A stretch of 64,000 nucleotides of DNA from Toxoplasma gondii ME49. Its lineage: Eukaryota; Apicomplexa; Conoidasida; Eucoccidiorida; Sarcocystidae. Location: NCBI RefSeq assembly GCF_000006565.2, contig NC_031476.1, forward strand, positions 6,790,400 to 6,854,399, written 5' to 3'. Numbering within the stretch: position 1 is the stretch's first letter; every line of letters starts with the position of its first letter. Of this stretch, positions 22,738-35,660 are shown one piece after another. The notes beneath the pieces are model-generated. The model worked only from the letters and a program-made list of their open reading frames with translations. It was not told the origin of the DNA and did not search any database. A program made the position numbers and the translations under genes.

Positions 22738-25591
22738 AGCTCATGTGTCTCTGTTTGCCGTCAGCGATCATGTCCAACATGTTTTCTAGAAGCATGAGCG
22801 TCCCTGCAGTGGAATGGGGCTAATCGGTTGCCCTGATTCCACCGATGCAAGCTGGTGGCCCGTGAAGGAAATTACGTATTCGGAAAATTTGCCCCGAAAC
22901 GAGAGTGTCCCTCAACAAGGCTCTAAGGAGTCCATTCTCCGGTAAATGGCGTGTGTGTATGGCATCTTGTTTAGAACAAGCACTCAGCAATGACGCGAGG
23001 TGTGCGGCACAGATGCAATTTCATCACTAGCGGTCCGCTTGATGGTTCATACACGGTCCAACTCTCGAGGATGATCGGACAGCACGAGTTACCAGAAAGA
23101 CGCTCAAATGTTAGAGCCGGATGTATTGTTAGCTTGCAATAAACACCATCGCACCTGTACTCTATTTGTTGTAGGTGCCACCGACAGTTCGTCCTGTGTT
23201 TTATGACGGCCGCTGGTCGTATAACAGCACACATTCCCCAACGTGGCACATGCAAGCCCCCTTATGAAAGCCCCGAAGTCGTCAGACCTGCAGACTATGT
23301 GAAAAGAAGCCTCCGATGGCGACGACACAAATCCATGCAACTGGGATATTTCGTAGAAGCTTCCCTTTCGTGGGACCTAAAAATGATCTTATGCGCAAAA
23401 ACAGCAGCAAACAGTACCGTGTATCTATGTTCGTCCCGCGAGAGACATAATTCAGATTGATTGCATATATTTGTAGAGATGGTCATACAAGTTTTACCTT
23501 ATAACTCGTGCCTCAAGTATCACAATGAAGGAGGCAACCGACTGTGCGTCTCTATTCGAGAAACACTATCAATTCTTCTCTTTAAGTCTTGCCGGGTGAC
23601 AGCACAGCCTGGCGAGAGGGGGCAAAGTGAGGGAAAGACAACAGACGGCAGCTGCCGTCCTTTATGATTTTATGCTCCGTGTACTCGAAAATGAAAGACA
23701 GGGCACTAGAGTACTCAACATACCTCGTAGCCCCCGTCACTATGCCCCACCATGCGGTTCAATTGGACTGTGCTAAGTTGGCGATATGGAGGAAAACTAA
23801 CGCGTGCAGTGAAAGACATACTATGTTACAGGTGTTTACCTCGTTGCATCCAAGTACACAAACGTTTATATGTACATCTTAACTTGTAGATTTTTCACTC
23901 ACCGCTCCTCTGTGCTCGTTGTGGCTATTGTGGAATCTCGGCGACAAAACTAGTCTTCAGGGCTTTCAGTTACAAGACGTCGTTCGGTGTTTCTGCGGCA
24001 GATTCACCCGAAATCAGCCGAATGCTTTAGTCCCTGCGAGCTGCCTTTGAGATGGAGGCTTGCAAAGGATGCAGCTTCCGTTGGGTGGCCGTCCTCCATC
24101 CTTTTGTGAATGGAGTGCGTTCAGAGCGAAAACGTATTTCCGCTCAAGTCCACCACTGGTTCTCCCTGACCATCCGATTTCCGTGCCTATTTTGTTTTTT
24201 CGTGGCTCAGGCTTATTGTATGTGCCAGCAACCGCTGTGAGTGAGCAGCTGTTTATCTGTTCAACGACGGGCACGTCTTTAGAAGTTGCCAGTATGGGTG
24301 AGCATCATAAAACTCGCCGTTCGTACAGTAGCCTCGCCAAAAAATATCAAGGTCTCCTTGAATGTCGAGACAGAATATACTCAAACATTTTCTGCCGTAG
24401 GAGTGGACAACAAGGGTGTCTGATTTGTTGATGCTCTCAGGCCTGAAATCAGAATTTGGGAGGACCCGCAGCGTCGAAAGTAGTTCACACTGGCTTTCTT
24501 GAAACAACCAAGTATGTTCAAAAGATACTCCAAGACTGCTTCTTTTCCGGAAGATCTCCTTCCGCTTCCCATTTTGCCTGGATCTGGCGACAGCGTTTCC
24601 TTTTTGGCCCCCTTTTGGCCCAGCGAAAATTCCCCGCCGCACGCGCATACAAGCAAGGGAGGAGAGACCAACAAATGACAGAATGCTTGGGATCGACGCG
24701 GCAGCGGAGCAATCCAGTCGCTGTTTCCGAAAAAACAGCAGTTGCTGCTATATTTTAGTCTGCCCTTAACTCGATTTCTTCTGCTGCGATTCTCTCCTGT
24801 TGAAGCCTGCGCTGTTCCATAAAGGTGTCTGCTGGGCAGAACTTGGCACACTGTCCAGCACATCTCTATCGAATGCCCGAGTCTTTTTTGCGGCGCACCG
24901 TCACATGCCACTGAGTGAGTGACACAGGTTAATATAGACTCAAATATCTACTATAGGTTACGACCGATGCATGCAAGCGCGTGTAGTCCTCTGATATAAA
25001 GCTTGAAATGAAGCGTCTTCCGTTTTCGATCAACGCCTCCATCGTTTCTCATGACCACTTTGTTCAGCCGGAAGAACTTGTCTCCAGCGTTGTGGTGTGC
25101 ACGCATGTACGCGTATATACATGATGCGTACGTGCTGTGGACCATCTGAACGGCGGGTAAACTTCTTGCGTAGCATCTTGTTTCGCTGCCGCTTATTCTG
25201 TCAACATGATTTTGCCGTCTATGATTTTCCCGGATGAGATCAAAAGTGTCTATAAAGCAGACGCATAGGGGACAGTTTCGAGATTATTCTGTATTTGATA
25301 CTGTAGATTACACTGGTAGAATAACAAAAACCGTAGCGAAACAAGGTCTTTCTTCTACGCAGGTTTTGACTTCCTCTGTGCGCTTCGTTACAATTTTTCT
25401 GCTATGGTTGATAATGGCAGTTCCACTCCTGTCTTTGAGACCATTTCGTCTTCTAGCTCGACCTCCTCCAGTGATGTTCCACCAAGTCCTAAAAAACACT
25501 CTGGCGGTGTGAAAACGCGAAAACGTTTCTTCCTTGTTCATGCAAGATTTTCAGTGGCTTGAACCATATCTACGCTCTGAGGATTCCACAC
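22738..25591. other. Intergenic/promoter region between CFAP97-like gene and subtilisin
   Basis: This is a 2.8-kb divergent interval with no supported gene. The 176-codon minus-strand frame at 24381-24911 and the plus frames at 24052-24431 overlap each other in antisense and show no domain. A TGCATGCA palindrome lies at 24968-24975, about 620 bases upstream of the protease start. Confidence 0.5.
24968..24975. promoter_or_regulatory. TGCATGCA palindrome upstream of the subtilisin gene
   Basis: This is the same eight-base palindrome seen upstream of HXGPRT, inside a promoter-sized divergent gap. Function is inferred from position and from the known enrichment of this core in T. gondii promoters. 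Confidence 0.3.
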
Positions 25592-28500
25592 ATGTCGCAG
25601 AACATGGAATATGTGGAAAGGCGTCAAAAGGGAGGATTCCGCAGATGGGCAACATGTGGATTCTTGTGCATCGGTGTCTTTATCGTCGTCACGGCGGGTA
25701 GTAAGGCTAGCATAACCTCAGACGAAACGGAACCACAAAAGCCGGAAGCAACTCTCGAGCGGAGTGGAACTCTTCTCTCTGATCTTGCGTTGACAACAGC
25801 CCCCACCGTCAGTCAACGAAATGGAAGGCGGGAGGGCGACTCCCACACACCGGGTCCGACAGATTCACCAGAGATTATGCGGAAGCACAGTAAAGAGTTA
25901 GATCCCGATGAAGCTCCCAGTCCCAAAGCAGTTGCTTCAGAAATTCTCTTCCTTCGTCGATCAGACACACCGAGCAGACGTGTCGTGCTGAGTTACTCTC
26001 TCAAGGGTTGTCCATCAGAGAAACTCGAAGTAGGCCGAGCTGCAGGGCATTCGGCTTCTCTCCAGGGACAAGAAGCTAGCAGCCGTACGATGAATCTGTT
26101 AAGAGACCAAGTTTCTCGGCTCCTGCATGCGAAAAAGCTGGTAAAAAAACCTGAATCCGTGAGTCCACGAGGTGAAGAAATTTTGGGGTATGGACAAGAC
26201 TATCATGTGAGTTTGAGGGTGACGGTCGAGATGGAAAGCCGATATTTGTCAGCTCTGCAAATGGAAGTCATTCAAACACTACCTGAGGGGGTCACGGATG
26301 ACGAAATCATACAAATTGCTAAGGGACTTCCTTGCGTCGAGAAGGCATACCACGATTCCTTGAAATTCTCTGAGCAATACTTGAGGCATCCTGTTTCTGA
26401 TGGAGATCCGGATCCCATGAACACGGGAACAAAGCGCCGTCCTCCGCAGCTAAGCAAAGGCCACTCTGCACACTATTCTCTTGATTCCCTCGGGGAACGC
26501 GTTACGAACGCTTTTGAGACAGGAGACATTTTATCAAATGTGGATGCTGACGTTCAAGTGCCTCCTAATGACCCAAGCTTCCGCCTCCAGTGGAATCTAC
26601 AGGATAAGGCAGAGTTCGGTCTGCACACCGAAAGAGCGTGGCAGCTCTGGACGGGTCAGAGGCGACCCATGGTGATTGCAGTCATTGATAGCGGCTGTGA
26701 TCTAGACCATCCAGACCTCAACGCCAAAAAGTGGCACAACCCTGGAGAAATTTGCAACGACGGTATCGACAACGACGGAAACGGTTTTACTGACGACTGC
26801 CATGGGTGGGTAGGTCCAATCCTTAAAACATTTTGCCGGCATTTGTGACCGACAGAGTTAAGTCCCTGCAGTTTTCGAGACCATGACCAATTGGGAAATT
26901 GGAAACTCTCAGGTTTCTCCTCAGTTATCGATACTACCCCTTGGTCCTCCCGTAGAATGGTCACTATCCTTTGCAGTTGGTCACACCGTCAATTGCTTGA
27001 CATTTACGTATTTGTGTGCCCATTGAGCAGTCTGCCTATCCGCATGAATTAAATAAAACGAGTTCGGTTCTTGGATCTTGTCTCAATTTGCCCGCACTGT
27101 TCTGTTTTCCGCTCCGCAGTTAATCTGTACTTTTTTTTTCTGTGTCTCCAGCTTCCGATTTTCTTCCCATGCAGTCTTTGTCGCTGTGTCCATATCATCA
27201 CAGTTTGCCGTGCTTCCCTCTGTACCTCAATATGTACTCGTCTTTCTCTTAGTCGCGATATGCTTTCCGGTGCACCTCATGCTAGTACTAAGTTGTAGGA
27301 TTGAGCGTAACACAGCACCTATTTGTCGCCCTATTTCTTGTTTTTTGGATCATGTAGGACTTCGCGACAGATCGTCCAGACGTTCGCTCGGACTCCACTG
27401 GGCACGGAACAGGAGCTGCAGGCGTTCTTGGCGCGGTGCCGAACAATTTGATAGGCCTGGCTGGGGTGTGCTGGGGCTGTGAAATCATGTGTCTGAAATT
27501 CATTGGTGGTGGTCAAGGAACTGTTAGCAACCAAGTTCAAGCCATTGACTATGCGGTTAAAATGGGAGCCTGGATTAGTAACAATTCTTACGGTGGATAC
27601 GGGTAAGAGGAATTTGGTAACACAAGGAGAACGGTCGTGCGCAACCTTCGATTCTAGCACAGGAACGATTGTTCATTATTCGTCGGGCACCCTGCAGATG
27701 CTACTGACTGGGAACCGTCGTCCCGTGTAGTTGCAAGCTCGTGGGCGCGTTTCTAATCTTTTCCAAATCGGCTTTGCGTGAATTCATGCGATTTTATTAG
27801 GATGTACACTGCGTATTTTCGTTGCAGTGTGGTTTCAGGCGATTTCGACTCATGCGTTCTGTTAGCATGACCTGATGCCTGTATTCATCTTCTTCCTAGA
27901 CATTCGAATCTTGAATTTGACGCCATCCGGCGAGCTCAAACTGCTGGTCATCTCTTCATCACCTCCGCAGGGAATCACAACCTGAACACCGATCTACCAC
28001 AGTAAGCGAATACTATTAGGCTGCTTCACATCCTAGCCGAAGAAGATGATGAGAGCGGATGTTCTATCTTGCGGGAAAGGAGTGACGGTACGAGACTCAC
28101 TCGTCTGCTGAAGCATGTACTCGCGTCCCAGTGGAATGACTCAGTTAAATATGTTCGTCCTGTCTACTATCTTTCATCAACAACAAACTCGCTGCCTTGC
28201 ACGACGGCCTGAGTTATTTTGGTGTCATATTTAAGAGGGTAGAGGTGGTGCCTCATAGTAAACTCCCTTCCTGGTAAACTGACTGGAGCATGCTGCCACC
28301 CCACCTTCGACGATTGGTTTCCTATTAGGGGAGCATTGGCGTGGAACCTCACTCATATTGGTGAAACGCCGAAATGGACAGCACATGCCAGTGAAAACAC
28401 ACCTGCATTGCTCCTCACTTGCAGGAACGACCATACTCCTTCGAGTTACGACCTCTCTAACATCCTGAGTGTGGGAGCGTCGACGCACATCGGTAGAAAG

Positions 28501-30828
28501 GCGGCCTTCTCTAACTATGGACTCGCGACTGTCCACGTGTTCGCTCCTGGCGCTGGTGAGGCTAAAGGAAAATAGAAATACACTAGAATGAAGAGAATAA
28601 TGCCCCTTTTGGCGTCGCTCATGGTTGCGCTGCTGCGGCGCCCTTGACACGACGACCAACGGCGCGGTTGCTTTACTGTGGATAGCAGTTACGACTACGC
28701 TGTCCCGAGTTTTCCGTATCGTCAACAACGAGAACGCCGTGAGCCGTGTTGCACCATGTGAATATCCTATTCTTCACCGGGACAGAGGCGTTGTACAGCG
28801 ACCAAAATAACAAGAGGCAGCAGTGTTGTAATTAAGAGACATACTCAGCACTGACACGGTGTGGCTAGAGGCTCCCCAAGGGTCCTGCGCTCTGAGAAAC
28901 GCTACACCTAAGTGATACTACGATAGACTCATATTACAAGCGAACCGGTTAAATAGTTAACGAAGACTCTGCAATGATGAAAGATGCCATATATCGCAAC
29001 AAACTGCCTCTGTGACGTCGGCTCCTTTATTGAAGCCTCCTGGCACGCAGTAACAGTTGAGATATGAAGCCGACTAAGCGATCACGAGATGCATTTGTTT
29101 TATGGCTTAATTAATGGGAATTCGAACTCTACGGCCTCTGCAGCTCCGAAAGATAGAAATGTATCCAGATCATTAGAAGAGGTTAGTAGACACGTTGTCT
29201 GTGGTAGTCAAAAGTGAGAATTCGTGCGACAGTTTTTCGAATTTGCTACCGTAGAAATGTTAACTTGTGCTGAATGACGAACCATGCTAAACATGATGGC
29301 GTTTGCCAGTTCTGCAACTTTTGACAGGCAAAGATATTTCTGAACTTGGGGCTGACGAAATCCGTCGTACGCTGAAAAATATTTAACTATGACACGTTAG
29401 CACCGACTGCTAATTGCTCTGCCGTTTCCTTCTAGTACGCTCCAGTTGTCGCTGTGTGCATCGCTACCTTGACGCTGTTCAGATATTCACACGACCGAAG
29501 GCGAGGCAGGGTACTCTAAAGTCAGTGGGACCTCTTTCGCATGCCCACATGCCGCGGGGTTGGCTGGGTTGATTTGGTCGGCGTTCCCCAACTTGACCTA
29601 CCTTCAAGTGAAGCGAGCTTTGATCGAGGGATGCAGGCCAAGTTCGCACCTCTTGTCACTGGCCACATGTGGAGGGACTCTCGACGCTAACAAGTCTCTC
29701 TATATTGCCGGTAAGCGGGATTCAAATAAAGCAACGGCGGAAGAGGCGGTTTCGTATCCTGCCACAAATATGTCGCCGGGGAAGGGTCGTATAAATACAG
29801 TCTTCAGCCACAAAACGTTCTCCTGTTGCGTTATTCTCTCAGCGAAACTATCCACTGGGTCTATGCCTGACGGGAGCACATCGCGGACACATGACTATGT
29901 GAAGTCAGGCGTAGATTTAGTAGGTCCAGCCGCCCTTCTATCGGGGCTGGTGAGAGGAACATCGCCTTCCTTAGCTGCATCCCCATCAGTTCTATCCGTC
30001 CGTGCGTCTTCGCGCGAAAGTTCAATCAATGCTGCAATTGCCCCTCCTCAAGCCCATAATGGAGGGAACCCAACAAAGATGCCCAAAACAGATTCTCTCC
30101 AGAGGGAGGTGAATCCACCGTTTGTCGCCCCCGATTATCGACGCACGATTGTGCTGGGGTCACGCTCATCGGAACTGGATTCTTCTTCGTTTCACTCATC
30201 TGTAGCAAACGAAGGAAGTAATATTTTTTCTGATGGAATGGGACCATCTTCAACCAGACCGCCTTTCGAGGCGGAAGAAGAGATGTCCACTCGACAGCCA
30301 TCTGCCACATCAGGGGAAGTGAATGCGTTTCATGAAGAGACGTTTGGTACGTCCAGAGTTGAAGCGATCAGAGTCGCTGATGAAGATTCAGGGACAGAAG
30401 AGGCCCCGCGTTCCTTCTCACTGTTTAGTGGGCAATTCCTTCCCGCGGCGAGAACAGCTGCGTCGTTTCCCTCGTTCGATGACTTTTTTTCTGCTCCCTG
30501 GAGTGTGATACCAACCGGAGAAGAACCGCAACTTTCCGCTCATTCGGAGAGCTCAAGGATGTCCGAAAAAAATATGTCTTCTTCGAATGTATATTTGACA
30601 GTGAAGATGCAGGAGAGTGTTCATGATCGCACAACGGCGACGCCGACAGGGCAAGCCGTGATGAACATAGATGAGCAGGGATCATCCACTACAAGTCGGC
30701 GAGTAGCCAGGACAAACAAAAGCTTACCCGCCTTGCTGAAAGATAGCTTTTCTCTGTCGTTAGGACTTGGAAAAGAGCTTGTAACATTTGGGAACCTGAT
30801 GGCCAAGGTACCGGTCGGCAACATCTGA
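25592..30828 (+). CDS. Subtilisin-like serine protease (family S8)
   Basis: Exons 25592-26809, 27358-27602, 27900-28001, 28425-28555 and 29483-30828 join in phase to 1013 residues. Residues 19-36 are a hydrophobic signal or signal-anchor (CGFLCIGVFIVV). A prodomain-like region of about 300 residues follows. The catalytic domain has Asp366 (VIAVIDSGCDLDHPDL), His422 (STGHGTGAAG), the oxyanion Asn513 (ITSAGN) and nucleophile Ser583 (SGTSFACPHAAG), so the protease is predicted active. A calcium-loop-like acidic stretch (DGIDNDGNGFTDD) follows the Asp motif. The last 370 residues are Ser/Thr-rich and disordered, without a C-terminal membrane segment. Two ATGs compete: 25592, and 25604, which has the better context (AACATGG). 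T. gondii has about a dozen SUB genes; from memory this locus may be SUB3, but I have not verified that. It is expected in the secretory pathway. Confidence 0.93.
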
Positions 30829-33800
30829 ATTGGAAGCGGTCCCAGGCACAAAGTACCACCAGAAAAAAATCGGCAGAAGCAATGATGGCCAAAATTTTTT
30901 CACACATCTGCCTTCCTGTTGATTTTGACTGGTTGACAGTTCCGCTTGTCCTCGACCAATTTAGAACGTATGAACGCCCTGAGAAGATTTTACCTTGTTA
31001 TTCATATTCTTTCAAGACAAAGCAGCAAGCCAAACAGACAGCCAGCTCGTCTTCCTCTACAGTTGGCACAGTGTTTAATGTCGTGCTTTCGCGGCATCTT
31101 GCTAGATGAATTTCCCATCCCTTTTGAGAGTGCTGAAGCAACCCATCCTTTTGTGTTACAACGCGCCCTAAACTAGGTCCTTTTCCTCGTGGCGCGTTTC
31201 GCTGAAAAACTGTGTGTTTATCTTGTTTGCACACATTTCTGTCGCAACAGTAGCCACTCTACAACAATCCGAACTGTAGGGATAATACTGAGACGTATTG
31301 CGACGTGTGTGGTGGGTGCTGCTGAACCGTGTATTTGCTCTCGATCGGTAATATGATTTCACCGACCTCATTAATATAGATTGACCATTTAATCATGAGA
31401 CTGAATAGTTCTGTGCAGTAGGGTTTCTTTTGGAGAACTGCGTAAATACGAAAGAACTTGCCCTGCAGTGATAGCCATCCCACTACATAATGTCTCTGTT
31501 CATTCCACTTGAGTTATACCAGTGTAAAGAAGTAAGATCATCGAGTATACAGGCTGCTTACCCGCGTTACACGGACACATACCGACAGTTAAAACAAAAC
31601 ACTTGCCCACAAGCTGATCGAGAGCACCTCTGGCAGCAGACGCAGTGGCGCCCTCAAATGACGCGTCTGAAACACATACGTAGATGTATTAGTCGACAGC
31701 CGCAGTTGCTCTTTAAAGCTTGAACTAGAAGCAAGCCTGTCTGTTCTTTTTCTCGAAAGCTACATTTGTTCTGGAATGACACTATATGCCGTGAGCGAAA
31801 CAAGGATAAGGAATCGGTGATGGTGCACGTTGTCAGATGGAATCCTGTCTCAGTGACAGAGCCGGTCTTGGGACATCCCTCCCTGGTGTGCCCCTACTGT
31901 TATGTATGCAGAGACAAACGAAGTCGTTGCTTCTATCTCGTGTCACGTTTTCACTCGTATAAACCGATTTACGCTGACTTGTCGACTACCCGAATTGACG
32001 AAACGAAAGAAGTCAACGGCCATGCAGAGGGGGATACAGACCTCAAGTAAACCATTTCTGGAATGCGCGGCTACCGCGTCACATCAGTAGTTACTGCATG
32101 TATGAGACGGGTGTGTTTCTTCACAGGAGTATCCATCGCTTTGTCGACTCGTTTCTAGTATACTCTTGAGGGTTTCCGCCTCTGCTGAACCTAGCTAATA
32201 GCTGGGCCGATTACACACAGAAATAATCTGTAAAGCATGACAGCTCATGCGCCGGTAGGGCTGCCTCACCAGTGCACAACCAAGCGAATAAGCGGCGTCA
32301 CTTAACATGAGCAGTGTCGGTACAGTTGTACCCCTCAGGTGCGACTGTCGTCATCGCCCTAATTGAATTGGCAATAGACAAACGCATATGCGGTGAGAAA
32401 ACTTATACAATCAATAGACTCTGACACGTACACTAACTTGACGGCCACGCTCCAGCCAGTAGCACTCCTAGTGACATACTTGTCATGTATCACTCTACAA
32501 TGGCGGCATTCGCCAACAGCTACGGGTTACCCTCACCTACACACGCAGACAATGTATCTTGACCCCAAGAGGAATTAAACGATGAGCTCCTGATGAAGGG
32601 AAGCAGGCGACCACGGGAAAGATGAATATCATCGGAAAAAAGGTGCGACGTTTCTGCATGGCCAAAGAAGACGCGCCTGGAAGAATCATCAGAAGCAAGC
32701 GCGGTCGCGGCCTTCATACATTCTTATTCAGTTACATAATGAATAACGGAAGAGACGCCCAGAAGATTCCTCGTATCATTGCACGTGCAAGTAATTAAAA
32801 GGCGACCTTCGCGTCTGGGATGTTCTGGCCCTCACACAGGAAGGTGCTTGCATCCAGCACGCCTACATCTACGATGCAAGACTTCTCGAGGAATCTACGT
32901 GACGCAGGAATGTGGCGGCGGGCACCACAGGAGACACAGCAGTGATGCTCCTTCACGTGAAAGAGTGTTTTCCGCCTCCCGCTACGACACAGATCTGTTT
33001 AAGGCGCGATGAATGATCATTTCACGAGCGTACCGCTGTATGACTCCTTAGAGGCTGCAGTGGGAGCGGTCACGGAAAATTACCTAGAAAAGAACCAGAA
33101 TGTGCGCTAGACAGTACCTTTCACAACCGCCCTGAAAGCGACCTAACGTACACTGGCTCCCGCGTTGTGTTCTCACGTAGGTTCAGTGACGGCACCTATT
33201 CTCCCGTAGCGGCATACCGGAAACCACCAGCTGCACCATGATTACTTTCCCGTCATCTGGACGCACACAAGAACACTTCCATTTGGCATCGACATTTTGA
33301 CCGTAACCTTGATTGTTTTTAGCCAAGGTCTTGAACCGTATTTCATGTCGTTTGACAACTGGGCGCTACGCCAGGGGCTTGGCTGAGCCCCCGCGCAGGA
33401 GCGGGTTGTCACTACAAAAGAGAAACCTGAATGGATTCACAGAACTCTTGACACTGCAAGAAATAAACCATTCGCAAAGACATGCTTGAGAAAAAAGGAG
33501 TCGGCACGTGACGTCAGTGTAGCTTGTCCACCTTCCCGGAACATCTTCTCACGGGAAAACTCCGAACCTTTCGATAGATTTTTTCAAAACGTTCCTCACG
33601 TAAAAAGTGCATGTTTGCAGTTCAACATACGCATCTTGCAATGAAACCTGAACTCGTAAAACCACAAGCACACTAGAGATTGTTTCCGGCATCTCACGCA
33701 TCTAATCTAAATTACGAAGCGATATAACATGGTCAGCAGAATGATTCTTTCCCTCACAGAACAGCCAGTTTCTGAGGCGGGGCAAGATACAGAGTGCAGC

Positions 33801-34229
33801 TGCAGTGGTCCCTTGCACAGACGAAACGCTGCGCCTTCACTCTCGCGCTTACGACTGGCGTCTCTTGGCGTCGCTTTGCCAGACCGGGTTGTTGGTAGTA
33901 TAACTGGCGTATGTCGCAATTACAAAGCATTTCGCGAGCGTTGCTTGCACAGAGCTTCTACGACGGAATGAGCCCCTTTCATTCATCCGGTTTTCTGCAC
34001 TTGTGTTTTCATGAATGCAGCGGCGGGTGGCAATCTTTTGTTGTTTTCTTCGTTCCGCATGCCGGCCATATTCGTTGGTGGCTCGTTACCGTGCGGTGCA
34101 AAGCGTGAAATTTCTTCTGATTTTCCCGAACGGTGTCACAATTATACTATCTGCGCTGCCATGGCTTGTAGGAATTTACGAATAAAACGTATTCAGTGCC
34201 CAGACTGAGTGACTTTCAGCAGGATCAAC
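30829..34229. other. Intergenic region downstream of the subtilisin gene
   Basis: About 3.4 kb without a supportable coding exon. It should contain the protease 3' UTR and, near its right end, the promoter and leader of the small secreted-protein gene. Possible acceptors (TTTCAG at 34214-34219 and CAG at 34220-34222) just before the ATG at 34230 leave room for a 5' UTR intron. Confidence 0.5.
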
Positions 34230-34790
34230 ATGATGCTCATTGCGCTCGTATGCATGCTGGTTCATCGCTTGGATTTGGGGGCGGCAGTGTCGCAAGATGG
34301 ACGAGATCTTTTTGTGGGACTTCCTAAAGGAGCGCCGCTGGGTCCCACCTTCATTGGGCTTACTACACCTCGACCCCCTTTGAGTTCGTTGTCAGCATTA
34401 CAGACTTTTGGAGCTGACCAGCGTCTAGATAGACCAGGTGACTCTCCTGGCTACTACGTTGAGGCTAAGCAGTTTTACCGTGTGCCGCCTACCCGGTCAT
34501 CAGCAACGAGAAATAAGGGGACAAGTGCACTGAAGGTCGCAGCTGCTCTTGCTCTGTTAGCCGTTTTGGGGACTGAGGTTGCCGATTACGTTGATAGACA
34601 ACATGAAGGCGAAGTGACAGATTTGGAGTATGACCGGAGGATGCAGACAACTAGGACTGCTTTAGGTGTCACCCGCTTAGCCTCTCTTGTGTTAGCAACC
34701 TTCGGTGGTGTACGTTTTATGTTGGACAAGGCAAGCAAATGGATGAAGGCAAGAAAAGTTGAGGACTCAGAGAAATCCGAGCGTCGATAG
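34230..34790 (+). CDS. Small secreted protein with two hydrophobic segments (dense-granule type)
   Basis: An intronless 186-residue frame begins at ATG 34230; the second codon is also ATG. Residues 1-20 form a clear signal peptide (MMLIALVCMLVHRLDLGAAV). A proline-rich neutral stretch follows, then a hydrophobic helix at about 99-117 (KVAAALALLAVLGTEVADYV), a charged hinge, a second weaker amphipathic or membrane helix at about 144-165, and a basic, Ser-containing tail (KMAR-type, ending SERR). Short intronless proteins with signal peptide plus one or two amphipathic helices are typical of Toxoplasma dense-granule proteins that associate with membranes inside the parasitophorous vacuole. I have a vague memory of an uncharacterised GRA-like protein at this locus (possibly ID 200360) but cannot confirm it. 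No enzyme motif is visible. Confidence 0.8.
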   Translation: MMLIALVCMLVHRLDLGAAVSQDGRDLFVGLPKGAPLGPTFIGLTTPRPPLSSLSALQTFGADQRLDRPGDSPGYYVEAKQFYRVPPTRSSATRNKGTSALKVAAALALLAVLGTEVADYVDRQHEGEVTDLEYDRRMQTTRTALGVTRLASLVLATFGGVRFMLDKASKWMKARKVEDSEKSERR

Positions 34791-35660
34791 GTGCCATTTG
34801 TACGGGGTTCAGAGTCCACCGTGCGGGGGCGCCACGACACAGAACAGCGGTATGCTGCAACGATCAAGTGGTTTTTACCTGATTTATGAGGTTTGCTGTC
34901 GATGACTGATGATCAATTTTTATGCTGTAAAACTGCTGCTCTTGCCTCTTGTCTGAAAAAAAAGTGTATTTTCTGGCTACATCCTAATTCCAGAGGCCGA
35001 GAACTTTCAATGACTGGCAGACTGCTCGGGCCCTGCCATACTCTTGGTGCATCACTTGAGCTCTCGACAGAGGCATTCAAGAAGGTCCACATCAATGCTT
35101 CGTCATTGGCCTCGTTAGCTGCATAGCGGCGATGTGGAGCCGAACAGTGGCACACCAGGAACGTTACCATCACAGAGCTGAATCACTCCAGTGCGACTGA
35201 GAACCAGTGAGCAAATAGTTGCCATGGAGAAGAACACTTACCAGGGGCCGTATCCGTGAAGCATAGCCGACACCACAGGCAGTCCCCGAAGCGGGTTTTT
35301 GTACACGCACGACTAACTGTCCATTGCTCTGCAACAGCGTTGGGGGAAGTTTGGTCATACTGTTTTCTCCCAATTGAATGTAGTGAATCCTCCCCCCCGC
35401 GCGTGACAGAGCGACACTAGCTATACCGTCCGTTACTTGGGGAAACAAACAAAGATTTGCGCAAGGAGTGGACGGTTTTCATCGCAGCCGCAACGACTGT
35501 TTGTTCAGGCATCTTCCCCTTCCTCGCTTCATCTTGTAGCGCTCAGGTGATAGCCGTTTCTCTGTCGCATCACTTAGAAAGGACAGCGGTAAGCGCTCCT
35601 GTCTTCCACACAAACAAGCTCTTCTCTCTTTAATTCACACATTCAGTCTTTTGGCTACGC
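34791..35660. other. Convergent intergenic region
   Basis: The plus-strand secreted-protein gene and the minus-strand farnesyltransferase gene end toward each other here. The interval should contain both 3' UTRs. No coding signal was seen. Confidence 0.55.

Noticed and set aside
24381..24911. 176-codon minus-strand frame upstream of the subtilisin
   Set aside because: Overlapped antisense by several plus frames; Ser/Arg/Cys-rich without any motif.
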